64,000 bases of DNA. Source: Promethearchaeota archaeon (GTDB lineage Archaea; Asgardarchaeota; Lokiarchaeia; Sigynarchaeales; SOKP01). Location of the stretch: NCBI GenBank assembly GCA_019058515.1, contig JAHPYY010000164.1, forward strand, positions 1 to 64,000, read 5' to 3'. The translations under genes and the position numbers were made by a program. Positions 7,699-17,071 of this stretch are shown in pieces (positions within the stretch are counted from its first letter, which is position 1; each line of letters begins with the position of its first letter). The notes beneath the pieces were generated by a model. The model saw only the letters and a program-made list of their open reading frames with translations. It was not told the DNA's origin and did not search any database.

Positions 7699-10600
7699 TT
7701 AACTCCCACCTCATATTGTTGATTATTTTCAACGATCTCTTTTATAAATGGTGCTATTCTAGTGTCCGAATTGGCAAAATCTATTGGCATTCCCTCAGCT
7801 ACTACTCGTCCACCTTCAGGACCTGCACCTGGACCTAATTCTATTATCCAATCACAACTCGCGAGAAAGTGAGGGTGATGCTCAATGGTAACTACTGAAT
7901 GGCCTTGCTTAACCAGACGTCTCAGAACGGATACAACTCGCTCAATATCTTCCATGTGTTGTCCTATAGTAGGTTCGTCAAGGATGTAAAGATTTTTTTT
8001 CTTACTGGATTTACTTAATTCTTTAGCTATTTTCAAGCGTTGTGCTTCCCCTCCAGATAGAGTGTAAGCAGGTTGGTTTAATACTAAATAACCCAAACCT
8101 ACATCTTTTACGAGTTTTAGCTTTTTTTCTATTAATTCTACGCTTTTAAATTTCTCGTATACTTCGTCTATAGTCAACGAATTTACTTCGGGCAAAGATA
8201 CACCGTTTATTTTAACTTGCCATGCGTTGGATGAATATCCTGTTCCCTCGCATATTTCGCACGGATTTAGAATATCGGGAAGAAATCCCATATCTATACG
8301 CTCGAAACCTTTTCCTTTACAAGCAGTGCAACCTTTACTTATGTCTTTTTCATCTATATTTAGCAATTGTGCATCGTCGCTTTCTGCATATAATTTTAGA
8401 AATGCTTTTTTCAGACCTAAGTAATTTAAAGGACTAGAGATTTTAGTCTTAGTTTGGTCAATTATTATAGTATTAGATGGAGCACCTTCAATTTTATCGT
8501 GTTCTCCGGGTTCAAGGATTTCGTGGGCTGTAGAGGTGGTGTGTTTAATCGGCGCTAAAGCTCGACCGATAGTATCTATCAATAAAGTACTCTTTCCACT
8601 TCCAGAGACTCCGCAAATTCCTACTAGTATTCCAAGAGGTATTCTTATCGTCTCACCTTTTAAATTGTTCGCTCTAGCTCCGTAAATCTTCATGTTCTTT
8701 TTAAATACAACTGGTTTTTGCGAAATACTAAACAAACGGGTATTATCAAGCCATTTTCCTGTTATGGATTTTGTTTTAATTATATCCTCAATGGTTCCTT
8801 GAGCTACTATTTCACCTCCATTAACTCCTGCCCCGGGTCCTAAATCGACAATATTATCCGCTTCTTGTATAATTGAGATATCGTGTTCCACCATGATGAT
8901 GGTGTTTCCATTGTCTCTAAGCGATTTTAAAACTTCTACTAACCCTTCAATTTCGGGAGGACTTAATCCCCTACTCGGTTCGTCAAGCAAAATAGTTAAA
9001 TTAGTAATTCCAGAGCTAATTAATCCCGCCAATCTTATTCTTTGGGCTTCCCCGACCGAAAGAGTATCAGCTCCACGATTTAAATTGATATAACCTAATC
9101 CAATTTTGGTTAGAAATGTTAATCGGTTTATTATAGTTTTTAAACTATTATCTATTAAGAGTGGTAATTTCTTACTTTTACCTAACTGGGAAATCTCTGT
9201 TAAAAGTTCCACTAACGGCATCTCGCTTAATTCGTGAATATTGTAGCTATTCAGTTTTACTTCAAGATATTCTGGACGTAATCTAGCTCCATTGCAGCTA
9301 TCACAGATTACTATGTCAGAAAAAGTTCCTCCTATATCCCAATCCCTAATCCATTGATTATAAAATCCAAAAAAAAGCTCATTTTTGGTATATTTTTCTC
9401 CTTTTCGATTTACGTAATGAATTTCTAATTTTTCTTTCGTTCCGTAAAGGAAAGCGTTCTGCGCCGCTTTACTCATTTTATTCCAAGGCGTTTTAAATTG
9501 GTCAAACTGGTATTTTTCTGCTAAAGCTTGAACCATGTAATAGCCGCCATTGTATGGTTTACACAAATATCCTTTAGGAAAAAATCCAGGAGAATACATA
9601 GCTCCATTACATAACGGTTTATCAGGATAGATTATAAGTTTCTCTGGATTAGGGATGGTTAGCGTTCCAACTCCATTGCATTTCCTGCACGCAGAACGAT
9701 AATAAGACGATTGAAAGTGTTTAGGTAGATATAATGGTTTGGTATAATTACATTTGTGACAGGACCATTTAAAGTTTTTACTCATAACATCACCGCAATT
9801 AGGGCAATTTAAATCGCCTAAAAAGGCAAAAAGGTTTGATAAGTGATAGCTTATTTCGGTGAGATTCCCAACTCTAATTCTCATGTTAAAAAAACTTGAA
9901 TACAAGCTTTTTTCGGGGAAGACTACCGAAACCACTCCAAGACCTGAAATTTCGTCAACTTGTGCTTCTGGACCTTCCCTTATGGATTGTCTTTCGTACA
10001 TCGAAAGCGTTTCCAAGTATCGCCTTTTTGACTCCGCTTCGATGATGTCAACCACTAAACTGGATTTACCAGAACCGGATACTCCTGTAACAACATTTAT
10101 ACTATTTTTTAGAAACGATACATCAATACCCTTCAAATTATGAATCGCAGCGTTCCTAACCAAGATTAGATCGGACCTTTTATATCCACCTTTTCCCGAG
10201 TATGGTTTAGGTTGTATGTTTTCTTCATCCCTTAACGCTTGAGCGGTTAACGAGGATTCATTTTCAAGTAAATCCTCCAGATTACCCATGTAAATCAATT
10301 TACCTCCTTGGTCGCCAGCACCTGGGCCTAAATCTACGATCCAATCCGCTGCTTTTATTACATCTAAATCGTGTTCTACGATTACAACCGTTCCTTCCGC
10401 TCTCACGATTTTATCCAATATATTTAATAATCCCGCTAAATCTTTTGGATGTAGTCCTGTGGAGGGTTCATCGAGGATAAAAAGTTCGTTTTTTAAGACA
10501 CCTTTACCGAGAAATTTCGAAAGCTTTATCCTTTGTGCCTCACCTCCAGATAACGAGGGAGAAGGCTGTCCCAACGATAGATATCCTAATCCAATATCTT

Positions 10601-12593
10601 CGAGGGTTTTAAGCATGAGTATCAATTTTTCAAGCTTGCTTTTTCCTAATCTTTTATCTTTAATTATTAACTCGTGAAATTCTGAAATCGAAAGATTTAA
10701 CACATCTGAAATGGATAGCTCTCTTTCTCCAATTAATATTTTCGCTTCAAGGACTTTCTCGTTAAAGCGATCCCCGTTGCAAACAACACAAGTAATCCAT
10801 GTAGAAGGTAAAAACCTCATTTTTATTTCTAAGGCGCCTATACCTTTACACATAGGACAAGCACCCTCGGGCCGATTAAAAGAAAAGTGGGAGCTGCTGA
10901 GTTTGGTTTTTTTTGCAAAAAGATCCCTTATGATTTCAGCGATCTTTGTATAAGTTGCTGGATTGGATCTTGGATTTTTTCCAATCGGGCTCTGATCGAC
11001 GATTCTTACTTTTAGGCTGGGATTTTCTATGGATTTGCATCCGATAGGTTTCTTCTTTTTAAGAGACTCGAATAATACATTTTCAACTAATGTACTTTTA
11101 CCAGAACCTGAGACACCAGTAATTACGGTTAATCTGTGTAGGGAAATTTCTACATCGATATTTTTTAAGTTATGTTTTGATGCTTGGTCGATTTTCAAGA
11201 ATATATTTGGTTTAGTTCTCATTTTAGGAGGAACTACTTTTTGTTTGAAGCTAAAAAATCTCCCTGTGTGAGTTTTTGCTTTCCACAATGATCCTATACT
11301 CCCCTGATGCACAATTTCCCCACCTTGGATACCCGCTTCCGGTCCGAGATCTAAGTTATGGTCGGCATAGGATGCTGCGTTTCGATCGTGCTCGACAAAT
11401 ATGACATTTCCTTTGAATTGTCTGAGTATAGGCATGAATCTATTAATATCCGCAGGATGTTGACCAATAGTAGGTTCATCTAACACGTGAAGGATATCTT
11501 CAAGTTGACTTACTAGAGTAATTGCTATTCTAACTCTCTGGGATTCACCTCGCGATAAAGAAGGTGAACTCCTATCTAAGGCCAAGTATTCTAGCCCTAC
11601 CTGTTGTAAAGCTAATAATCTTTTTGCTATCTCGGATAAGACTCGGTTCGCAGAAGAAGGGAGTTCTAATTTTTCAAATAAGTCAGCAGCATTTTTAACT
11701 GATAGCTTTAGTAATTCTGGTAGGGTTTGATCTTCGATATAAGTTGATACTGCAAGTGGGTGAAATCCCGTTCCATTGCATTTTTCACAACCTTTTCGCT
11801 TACAGTATGGACATGGCATGTGAAAATGTTTAGGTTTCAATTCCTTAAACCACGCTCCGCATTCAGGACAAATTTTAGCCAATGAAAGCTTTATTGATTT
11901 ATTACCACTGCCAATATTAATTATATGAGCCCCTAAGGCCTTAATCTCACCAATCGATTCTTGTATCTGCTTAAGAGTTGATTTATTATCCAATTTTGCG
12001 ATATTTACTTGGATTTTATGGGGTTTATTTGGATTAAGTTTTCGAAAATCCCATGTTTTATTATCAACTATTACTTTCTCGTTTGAAAAGTGTTTTACAA
12101 GCATTTTAAGCAATGTAGCGTGACTTCCTTTAACATTTTGAACTAATTGCGCGTAAACTGCTATTGAACATTCTTTTGAATATACCCGTAATTTTTCTAT
12201 GACCTCGTCTTCTGTGAAAATACTCAATCGATGTCCACAAATTAGACACATTCGTTCTCCGAAGCGAGTAAATAGTAAGCGAAAGAATGGATGTAACCCA
12301 GATGCTGTAGCTAATGTTGAATTTGGGTTTCTGTTTAATAAGTTTTGACCAACGGCTATAGTGGGCCCTAAATTAGTTATTGAGCGTACATTTGCTGGAG
12401 ATAACCTCAATCCCGTTTTACCGTAAGTGAATAATTCCAAGTACCTTCTTCGAGCTTCGTGATATAAGGTGTTAAACACAAGCGAAGACTTACCCGAGCC
12501 AGATACTCCCGTTACCACTGTCAAACCGTCTTGAAACTCGACATCTAGGTCTTTTAAATTGTTCTCTCTAGCACCCTCAATTTTAACATTCAT
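7695..12593 (-). CDS. double UvrA: tandem fusion of two UvrA-type ABC ATPases (1632 aa)
   Basis: The protein is about twice the usual UvrA length and has four ABC ATPase units. Walker A motifs GVSGSGKS occur at residues about 29, 496, 836 and 1331. Each is paired with a signature (LSRGESQR, LSGGEAQR, LSVGEAQR, LSGGEAQR) and a Walker B LDEP(T/S). Between them are UvrA-type zinc modules, such as CPYCKRKGCEKCNGTG, CPMCKGIG, CPNCG and CTACKGKGFERI. The C-terminal unit has the ELGPGAGPEGG motif typical of UvrA. UvrA normally works as a dimer in DNA damage recognition; here one chain could supply a pseudodimer. The usual UvrB-binding insertion was not resolved. It could be a UvrA2/DrrC-like paralogue in resistance rather than the repair enzyme. 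Confidence 0.93.
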   Translation of the reverse strand: MNVKIEGARENNLKDLDVEFQDGLTVVTGVSGSGKSSLVFNTLYHEARRRYLELFTYGKTGLRLSPANVRSITNLGPTIAVGQNLLNRNPNSTLATASGLHPFFRLLFTRFGERMCLICGHRLSIFTEDEVIEKLRVYSKECSIAVYAQLVQNVKGSHATLLKMLVKHFSNEKVIVDNKTWDFRKLNPNKPHKIQVNIAKLDNKSTLKQIQESIGEIKALGAHIINIGSGNKSIKLSLAKICPECGAWFKELKPKHFHMPCPYCKRKGCEKCNGTGFHPLAVSTYIEDQTLPELLKLSVKNAADLFEKLELPSSANRVLSEIAKRLLALQQVGLEYLALDRSSPSLSRGESQRVRIAITLVSQLEDILHVLDEPTIGQHPADINRFMPILRQFKGNVIFVEHDRNAASYADHNLDLGPEAGIQGGEIVHQGSIGSLWKAKTHTGRFFSFKQKVVPPKMRTKPNIFLKIDQASKHNLKNIDVEISLHRLTVITGVSGSGKSTLVENVLFESLKKKKPIGCKSIENPSLKVRIVDQSPIGKNPRSNPATYTKIAEIIRDLFAKKTKLSSSHFSFNRPEGACPMCKGIGALEIKMRFLPSTWITCVVCNGDRFNEKVLEAKILIGERELSISDVLNLSISEFHELIIKDKRLGKSKLEKLILMLKTLEDIGLGYLSLGQPSPSLSGGEAQRIKLSKFLGKGVLKNELFILDEPSTGLHPKDLAGLLNILDKIVRAEGTVVIVEHDLDVIKAADWIVDLGPGAGDQGGKLIYMGNLEDLLENESSLTAQALRDEENIQPKPYSGKGGYKRSDLILVRNAAIHNLKGIDVSFLKNSINVVTGVSGSGKSSLVVDIIEAESKRRYLETLSMYERQSIREGPEAQVDEISGLGVVSVVFPEKSLYSSFFNMRIRVGNLTEISYHLSNLFAFLGDLNCPNCGDVMSKNFKWSCHKCNYTKPLYLPKHFQSSYYRSACRKCNGVGTLTIPNPEKLIIYPDKPLCNGAMYSPGFFPKGYLCKPYNGGYYMVQALAEKYQFDQFKTPWNKMSKAAQNAFLYGTKEKLEIHYVNRKGEKYTKNELFFGFYNQWIRDWDIGGTFSDIVICDSCNGARLRPEYLEVKLNSYNIHELSEMPLVELLTEISQLGKSKKLPLLIDNSLKTIINRLTFLTKIGLGYINLNRGADTLSVGEAQRIRLAGLISSGITNLTILLDEPSRGLSPPEIEGLVEVLKSLRDNGNTIIMVEHDISIIQEADNIVDLGPGAGVNGGEIVAQGTIEDIIKTKSITGKWLDNTRLFSISQKPVVFKKNMKIYGARANNLKGETIRIPLGILVGICGVSGSGKSTLLIDTIGRALAPIKHTTSTAHEILEPGEHDKIEGAPSNTIIIDQTKTKISSPLNYLGLKKAFLKLYAESDDAQLLNIDEKDISKGCTACKGKGFERIDMGFLPDILNPCEICEGTGYSSNAWQVKINGVSLPEVNSLTIDEVYEKFKSVELIEKKLKLVKDVGLGYLVLNQPAYTLSGGEAQRLKIAKELSKSSKKKNLYILDEPTIGQHMEDIERVVSVLRRLVKQGHSVVTIEHHPHFLASCDWIIELGPGAGPEGGRVVAEGMPIDFANSDTRIAPFIKEIVENNQQYEVGVK

Positions 12594-12782
12594 TTAACGA
12601 AATCTCGAAAACTCTGAGTGATTTAATTCTAATTTGTGAATATTGAAACCGTTCTTAATTAAACAAGAAGATTGGAAAATTATTAAATTTTCAAATTCGA
12701 TCGCATAAAATAGAATGGTTTTAGACTGAAATAATATTCCTCATTATATTCCTAAACCTTTTACTCATATTTTGTTACTAAT

Positions 12783-14057
12783 ATGTTTACATCGTTAAAT
12801 CAGATATTTTCCGCAATTAGCTTATCTGAAATTGATAACTTACAAAATCTGGATGAAAATCAACAAGTAAACGATATTTTTTCGCTTTTCCCTAATACGA
12901 CGAATATTTTCAACGAAGGAAAGAAAATTGATTTCGAAGAATACACAAGAACGGTAAGACATATATTACGAACATTCAAAATCTACATTAGCATGAAAAA
13001 CAACCACGAATTCCATCCAAATCTTTCAGAAAACGGTCAAAAAATTCTTTCAGAAAAAGTTAGAAATTTCGAAAAATTTTTTCCAAATCTTCTTCCGATA
13101 ATTCTTCTACTGCACGATATCGGTAGACTGTTTGATAGGAAAGATCACCCCGAAGAAAGTTATCGAGTAATAGTTAATAACAAGCTTCTTGAAGTATTTG
13201 ATTTAAGTCCATTTGAGAGAGTTCTAGTTTTAAAAGTGATCCAGTACCACTTACTCTTCGCAACCATTTATACGGGTGAGTCAACTTTCTACGCTATTTT
13301 TTCCCTTTTAGACGACGAAAAATTTCAAAAATTCAGACATGAAAAAGAATTTGTTGATATTTTTGTAGATTTGTTAGAGATATTTACATACATTGATATA
13401 TTAGGTTATTCCTACGTATCCATTTACGACCATTACGTTAAATATTATGGTGAAATAAATGAAATTTTAAAAAAAATATTAAATAGCTCACATAACGACA
13501 AAACTGCGTTAACTCTTGCTTTAGAATACTCTGTCAAGTGGATCGAGTGGAGGATAGCGGGAGGAATGCGTATATTTCAATTTGTAGAGACTGCTCCTTA
13601 TCTAACACCCGAATTTTATTATAATAAGCTGTACGAAAGTATTAAAAATATTGAAAATCCCGAAATTAAGCAAATGAGTTGGAACGACTTGAAGAAAAAT
13701 TATCTAATTAGTTCATGTAAAATACAAATCAAATACGGGTTAGGGATTCTAATGTTTTTAGCGTTTGGGGAATTTATACGCAGTAGAATGAAACAAGATC
13801 AGAAGATATCACATCGCTTACTTAATTTCTGGATTATTTTATCAAATGAAATAAAATTAAGATCTAAAACAAATAAATCCTCTCCTTGGACAATCTACTT
13901 TATGGGACAACCTCACTGGTCAAAATGGAGGAAAGAAAATTTTCAAAGATTAAATAATCAAATTGTTAAAGACATTATAGAAAACGCTTCACAAGAATTT
14001 CTCAAGGATAAGAATGAGTATGTGCTATATTTAGACTTCGAGCCGATATTCAAATAG
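12783..14057 (+). CDS. HD-domain phosphohydrolase-like protein
   Basis: This is a 424-residue soluble protein. An HD-type metal site is suggested by a His in EYTRTVRHILRTF (about residue 60), the doublet His-Asp in LLLHDIGRLFD (about 110-120), a further His in RKDHPEESY and an Asp in FTYIDILGYSY. HD-domain enzymes cleave phosphate esters or nucleotides using these residues. The remaining C-terminal half is helical and aromatic (ends YLDFEPIFK) and I do not recognise it. It is divergent from the double UvrA gene and convergent with the next URO-D gene. Its substrate cannot be inferred. Confidence 0.7.
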   Translation: MFTSLNQIFSAISLSEIDNLQNLDENQQVNDIFSLFPNTTNIFNEGKKIDFEEYTRTVRHILRTFKIYISMKNNHEFHPNLSENGQKILSEKVRNFEKFFPNLLPIILLLHDIGRLFDRKDHPEESYRVIVNNKLLEVFDLSPFERVLVLKVIQYHLLFATIYTGESTFYAIFSLLDDEKFQKFRHEKEFVDIFVDLLEIFTYIDILGYSYVSIYDHYVKYYGEINEILKKILNSSHNDKTALTLALEYSVKWIEWRIAGGMRIFQFVETAPYLTPEFYYNKLYESIKNIENPEIKQMSWNDLKKNYLISSCKIQIKYGLGILMFLAFGEFIRSRMKQDQKISHRLLNFWIILSNEIKLRSKTNKSSPWTIYFMGQPHWSKWRKENFQRLNNQIVKDIIENASQEFLKDKNEYVLYLDFEPIFK

Positions 14058-14094
14058 GCTAATCGAATTTGAATTATAAAACAATGTCAATTAA

Positions 14095-15141
14095 CTAATT
14101 GTAATTTCCAAATTTTTCTACAAGACTCTTTGCGATACCTAGATTTCTACTTGCCATTGTGATCGGTTCCCAAGGCCATTCGCAACCTGCCGCATACATA
14201 TACCTTCCATCTGATTTCCCCGCTTCGATGGTTTTTGAAGTTTCTTCAATTACTTGTTCGGAAGTATAGGACGGACTTCCTAAAATCTGGGTGTTTGTGT
14301 TACCCCTAATACAATTTGCGGTTCCTATCTTTTTCTTGGCAAGTTTAAGATCCACTTGGTAATCTAAATCAAGAATCGCTGCTTTAGTACTTGATACCAA
14401 CTTTAACATGTCTCTCCCTTCTCGATCTACGACTGAATTATCTCCGCAAATATGATATAATACTGGTACGCGCTTTTGGATGTGTCCAAACAGGTCTATT
14501 GTAGATTTTAAGCAGCAAGATTCGTATCTCATCGGACCAATTTGAGAAATTGCTGAATCTCCTGCACCAATAATGTTTGCTCCTGCTTCAAGCTGCATGT
14601 CAGCAAATTCTTTTTGAATCGGTAGAATTCTTTCAATTAGATGAGTTAGTCGTTTTTCCCAATCTGAATACCTACATAGCTTGAGCACTTCTACAAGGTC
14701 GAATAAACAACATATCTCGGCAAAGGGTGCCTCAATCCAACCTACAATACACTGTTTCCCGGCTACTTGCTCTGTGAGAGTTCTTACGGAGGCTACTCGG
14801 TTTAAAATTCGCTGATTGGAGTTAAGATCGGGGACTTCGATAGAATCAAATTCATCGATTTTCAAGTGAGTTTTAGCAACAGGCGTGTGACTTTCCCAAT
14901 TGATTTCTACCCCCCACGCGTTAGCTTCTCTATAAGCATCCGTAGATACATTAACGTGGTCAATACCAAAAAAAGATGAACATTTTATTTGTCCCTTAGC
15001 CAGAATTTGAGGGTTTTGGCAATATTCACGATTATAGTCTACACCGATTAACAACGCAGCTAAATGCATAATGAATGGATTAAACGGGATTTTTTCTGGT
15101 ATCCCTTTAATTGCAGATAATGTTAATTCTAGCGAATTCAT
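14095..15141 (-). CDS. URO-D-superfamily corrinoid methyltransferase-like protein (zinc type)
   Basis: This 348-residue URO-D barrel has a complete MtaA/MtbA-type zinc ligand set: His230-Ile-Cys232 in YHICGDN and Cys320 in YAAGCEWPW. In that family the zinc activates a thiol acceptor for methyl transfer from a corrinoid protein. The N-terminus (LELTLSAIKGIPEKIPFNP) and GADFAISQI-like centre (AGDSAISQIGP) also match. No corrinoid protein or substrate-specific methyltransferase lies beside it, so the methyl donor is unknown. The neighbour on the same strand, 41 bases upstream, is a small Cys/His protein. It ends in TAG like its convergent neighbour. Confidence 0.8.
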   Translation of the reverse strand: MNSLELTLSAIKGIPEKIPFNPFIMHLAALLIGVDYNREYCQNPQILAKGQIKCSSFFGIDHVNVSTDAYREANAWGVEINWESHTPVAKTHLKIDEFDSIEVPDLNSNQRILNRVASVRTLTEQVAGKQCIVGWIEAPFAEICCLFDLVEVLKLCRYSDWEKRLTHLIERILPIQKEFADMQLEAGANIIGAGDSAISQIGPMRYESCCLKSTIDLFGHIQKRVPVLYHICGDNSVVDREGRDMLKLVSSTKAAILDLDYQVDLKLAKKKIGTANCIRGNTNTQILGSPSYTSEQVIEETSKTIEAGKSDGRYMYAAGCEWPWEPITMASRNLGIAKSLVEKFGNYN

Positions 15142-15182
15142 AATTCAAATACAATTAATTAGTTGTGCAATTAAAATATTTT

Positions 15183-15428
15183 TTAGATTTTGATTCTTTT
15201 CTTTATAATCAAAACTGCTTCGTTTATAGTTAAATCTTTTAACTCGTAAGCTTCCTTAAAGTGATTTTCGCAAAACCAATCAGCGTATGGTGGATGCCCT
15301 ACACCTTTTATCCGTTCCATTCTTTGTACCCATTCTTTATCTTTTGGGGTTTTCTTGAAATAAATTAGCCCTCCTTCAGATTCAGTTTCTAAAAATTTTC
15401 CACAAATTCGACAATATGGTGGTTTCAT
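15183..15428 (-). CDS. small zinc-ribbon-like protein (81 aa)
   Basis: This is a short soluble protein with a CRICGK knuckle near the N-terminus (about residues 6-11) and a DWFCENHFKEAYEL segment near residues 49-62. Together they supply a possible Cys-x2-Cys...Cys-x2-His zinc site. I do not recognise the family. It sits directly upstream of the zinc-type URO-D methyltransferase gene on the same strand with 41 bases between them, so co-expression is plausible. Its role is unknown. Confidence 0.6.
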   Translation of the reverse strand: MKPPYCRICGKFLETESEGGLIYFKKTPKDKEWVQRMERIKGVGHPPYADWFCENHFKEAYELKDLTINEAVLIIKKRIKI

Positions 15429-15779
15429 TGTTACCTTAATTTATTTAGTTTCTAATTAAATTTAGGTAATTTACTTAAAGAAACCGAAATATCTTACAAA
15501 AAATTAGTTAAATTTACAATATACATTGTACCTTCAGTTGAATTACTCTCAGCTATTAAATCATATTAACCTAAAAGAATTCTTAGAAAGAGTATATCAG
15601 AAAAAACTCCTTTAAGAATTACTTTTTAAAAGAAAAATTTAAGAGATTCAAAAATATTTTAAGTTTAAATTTCTTATTTGCTGAATATCTCAAAATTAGA
15701 TTATTTATAGGTAATTAAAACCTTTTAATATTAATTAAGAAAAATTCTGATTAAAACTTTTAATAAAAGGGTAATTTCA
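15429..15779. other. AT-rich divergent intergenic region
   Basis: These 351 bases separate the divergent small zinc protein and beta-helix protein genes and must hold both promoters. The sequence is very AT-rich with several oligo-T/oligo-A runs. No coding frame, stem-loop or repeat could be supported. Confidence 0.5.
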
Positions 15780-16751
15780 ATGAAAAACACTATATTTAGG
15801 TCAAAATATAAAAAAAAAGTTATTGAAATGAAGTTTTACACTCTTGTTATTTATCTAATTCTGGCGGTATTATCGAGTTCTTTTGCCATTGCGTTATATC
15901 GGGAAGAAATTAACAATAGATGTATTTCCGAACCAAGAGTGTCCGAATCTCACTCTCCACTTACCATTGACGGAAATGCGGCATTAGACGCGTTTTGTTC
16001 GGAAAGGGGGACGAGCGGTCAATCGTGGTCCACTGCTCATGTGATTGAAGGTTATGAGATAAATGCTGTGGGACAAGGAGGCCCTTCCAATCCTAATAGC
16101 TTTGGGATTGAGATCAAAAATACGGATAGATATTTAATAATTAAAGACTGTTATATTCAAGATGCAGCAGGTGTCGGAAGCTCGGGAGGGATCGTACTTC
16201 TCCAATGTGAAAATATAAATATTACTGAATGTGAATTTTTCGATAATGAGGTGGGAATTAATCTGTGGAACTCAAATCATATCGCTATTTCGGAAAACGA
16301 TATTTCAGAATGTGGTATGGGAGTTAGACTTTGGGACTCTAGTAATAGTTTCGTCTTGAATAATTTCATCTCTCAGGGCACTATAAATGGAATATATTTA
16401 AAATTGGCGAATTACAATACCATCTCGGGTAATGAGGCATCGTATAATAGACTCTATGGTATTAAATTGGACGAATCGAATAATAATATTATATACGATA
16501 ATAATGCTTCATACAACCATTATGACGGCATTTACTTAGATAGCGAAACAGAAAACAACCAAGTTTATCAAAATATTGTTTGTAACAATGAATTAAGCAG
16601 TGTTAATGATTTTGGGAGCAATAACGATATTCACGATAACAATGAATGTAATCAAATAATCCCAAGTTTTCCTCTCTTATGGATATTAGGATTCATTTCA
16701 CTCGGGTTTATTATTTTATTCCACAAAACACAATGGAAATTAATAAGATAA
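15780..16751 (+). CDS. secreted or surface right-handed beta-helix protein (NosD-type repeats)
   Basis: An N-terminal hydrophobic segment (FYTLVIYLILAVLSSSFAIAL, about residues 18-39) is followed by a parallel beta-helix. The repeats have the form N-x-I-S-x-N-x-A/I-x-x-N, such as ISENDISEC, VLNNFISQG, TISGNEASYN and IIYDNNASYN. A hydrophobic helix near the C-terminus (LLWILGFISLGFIILFH) is followed by basic residues, which looks like a cell-surface anchor. Such folds occur in carbohydrate-binding and periplasmic copper-handling NosD proteins; no catalytic site can be assigned. An internal ATG at 15828 gives a more typical signal peptide start and may be the real one. Confidence 0.75.
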   Translation: MKNTIFRSKYKKKVIEMKFYTLVIYLILAVLSSSFAIALYREEINNRCISEPRVSESHSPLTIDGNAALDAFCSERGTSGQSWSTAHVIEGYEINAVGQGGPSNPNSFGIEIKNTDRYLIIKDCYIQDAAGVGSSGGIVLLQCENINITECEFFDNEVGINLWNSNHIAISENDISECGMGVRLWDSSNSFVLNNFISQGTINGIYLKLANYNTISGNEASYNRLYGIKLDESNNNIIYDNNASYNHYDGIYLDSETENNQVYQNIVCNNELSSVNDFGSNNDIHDNNECNQIIPSFPLLWILGFISLGFIILFHKTQWKLIR

Positions 16752-16810
16752 ATATCTAAGAAATAAATTTTGGGTTCGATTCAAAAAATGGTGAATTATG
16801 GGATTGTAAA

Positions 16811-17062
16811 TTAATTGATTCTTTTAGGAGGAATTCTAACAATGCGAGGATTTTCTACCAAGGAAATAGCATTTTCGGGGCAATATTTCGCACATATTCC
16901 GCATCCTACGCAAAATTCTCCTACTTTCTCAGCTTTATTATCATCGTTTAACTCTATTACATTGTATTGACATTTTTTAACGCAGATTCCACATCCTACG
17001 CACAAATCTTGGTCTATCTTAGATGTGAATTTGGCAGCGTTAATCGTTGCGCCTATCAACAT
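16811..17062 (-). CDS. 2[4Fe-4S] ferredoxin domain, downstream of an in-frame TAG
   Basis: This 83-residue part has two cluster-binding motifs, CVGCGICVKKC and CVGCGICAKYCP, typical of an 8-Fe ferredoxin carrying two [4Fe-4S] clusters. Its ATG lies three codons after the TAG that ends the upstream gene, in the same frame and without a good ribosome-binding site. In related archaeal and bacterial proteins an HTH/CxCC module and this ferredoxin domain are commonly one polypeptide. It may be the C-terminal half of a broken gene, be made by readthrough, or be separately initiated after termination. Confidence 0.75.
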   Translation of the reverse strand: MLIGATINAAKFTSKIDQDLCVGCGICVKKCQYNVIELNDDNKAEKVGEFCVGCGICAKYCPENAISLVENPRIVRIPPKRIN

Positions 17063-17071
17063 ATTTGGTAC

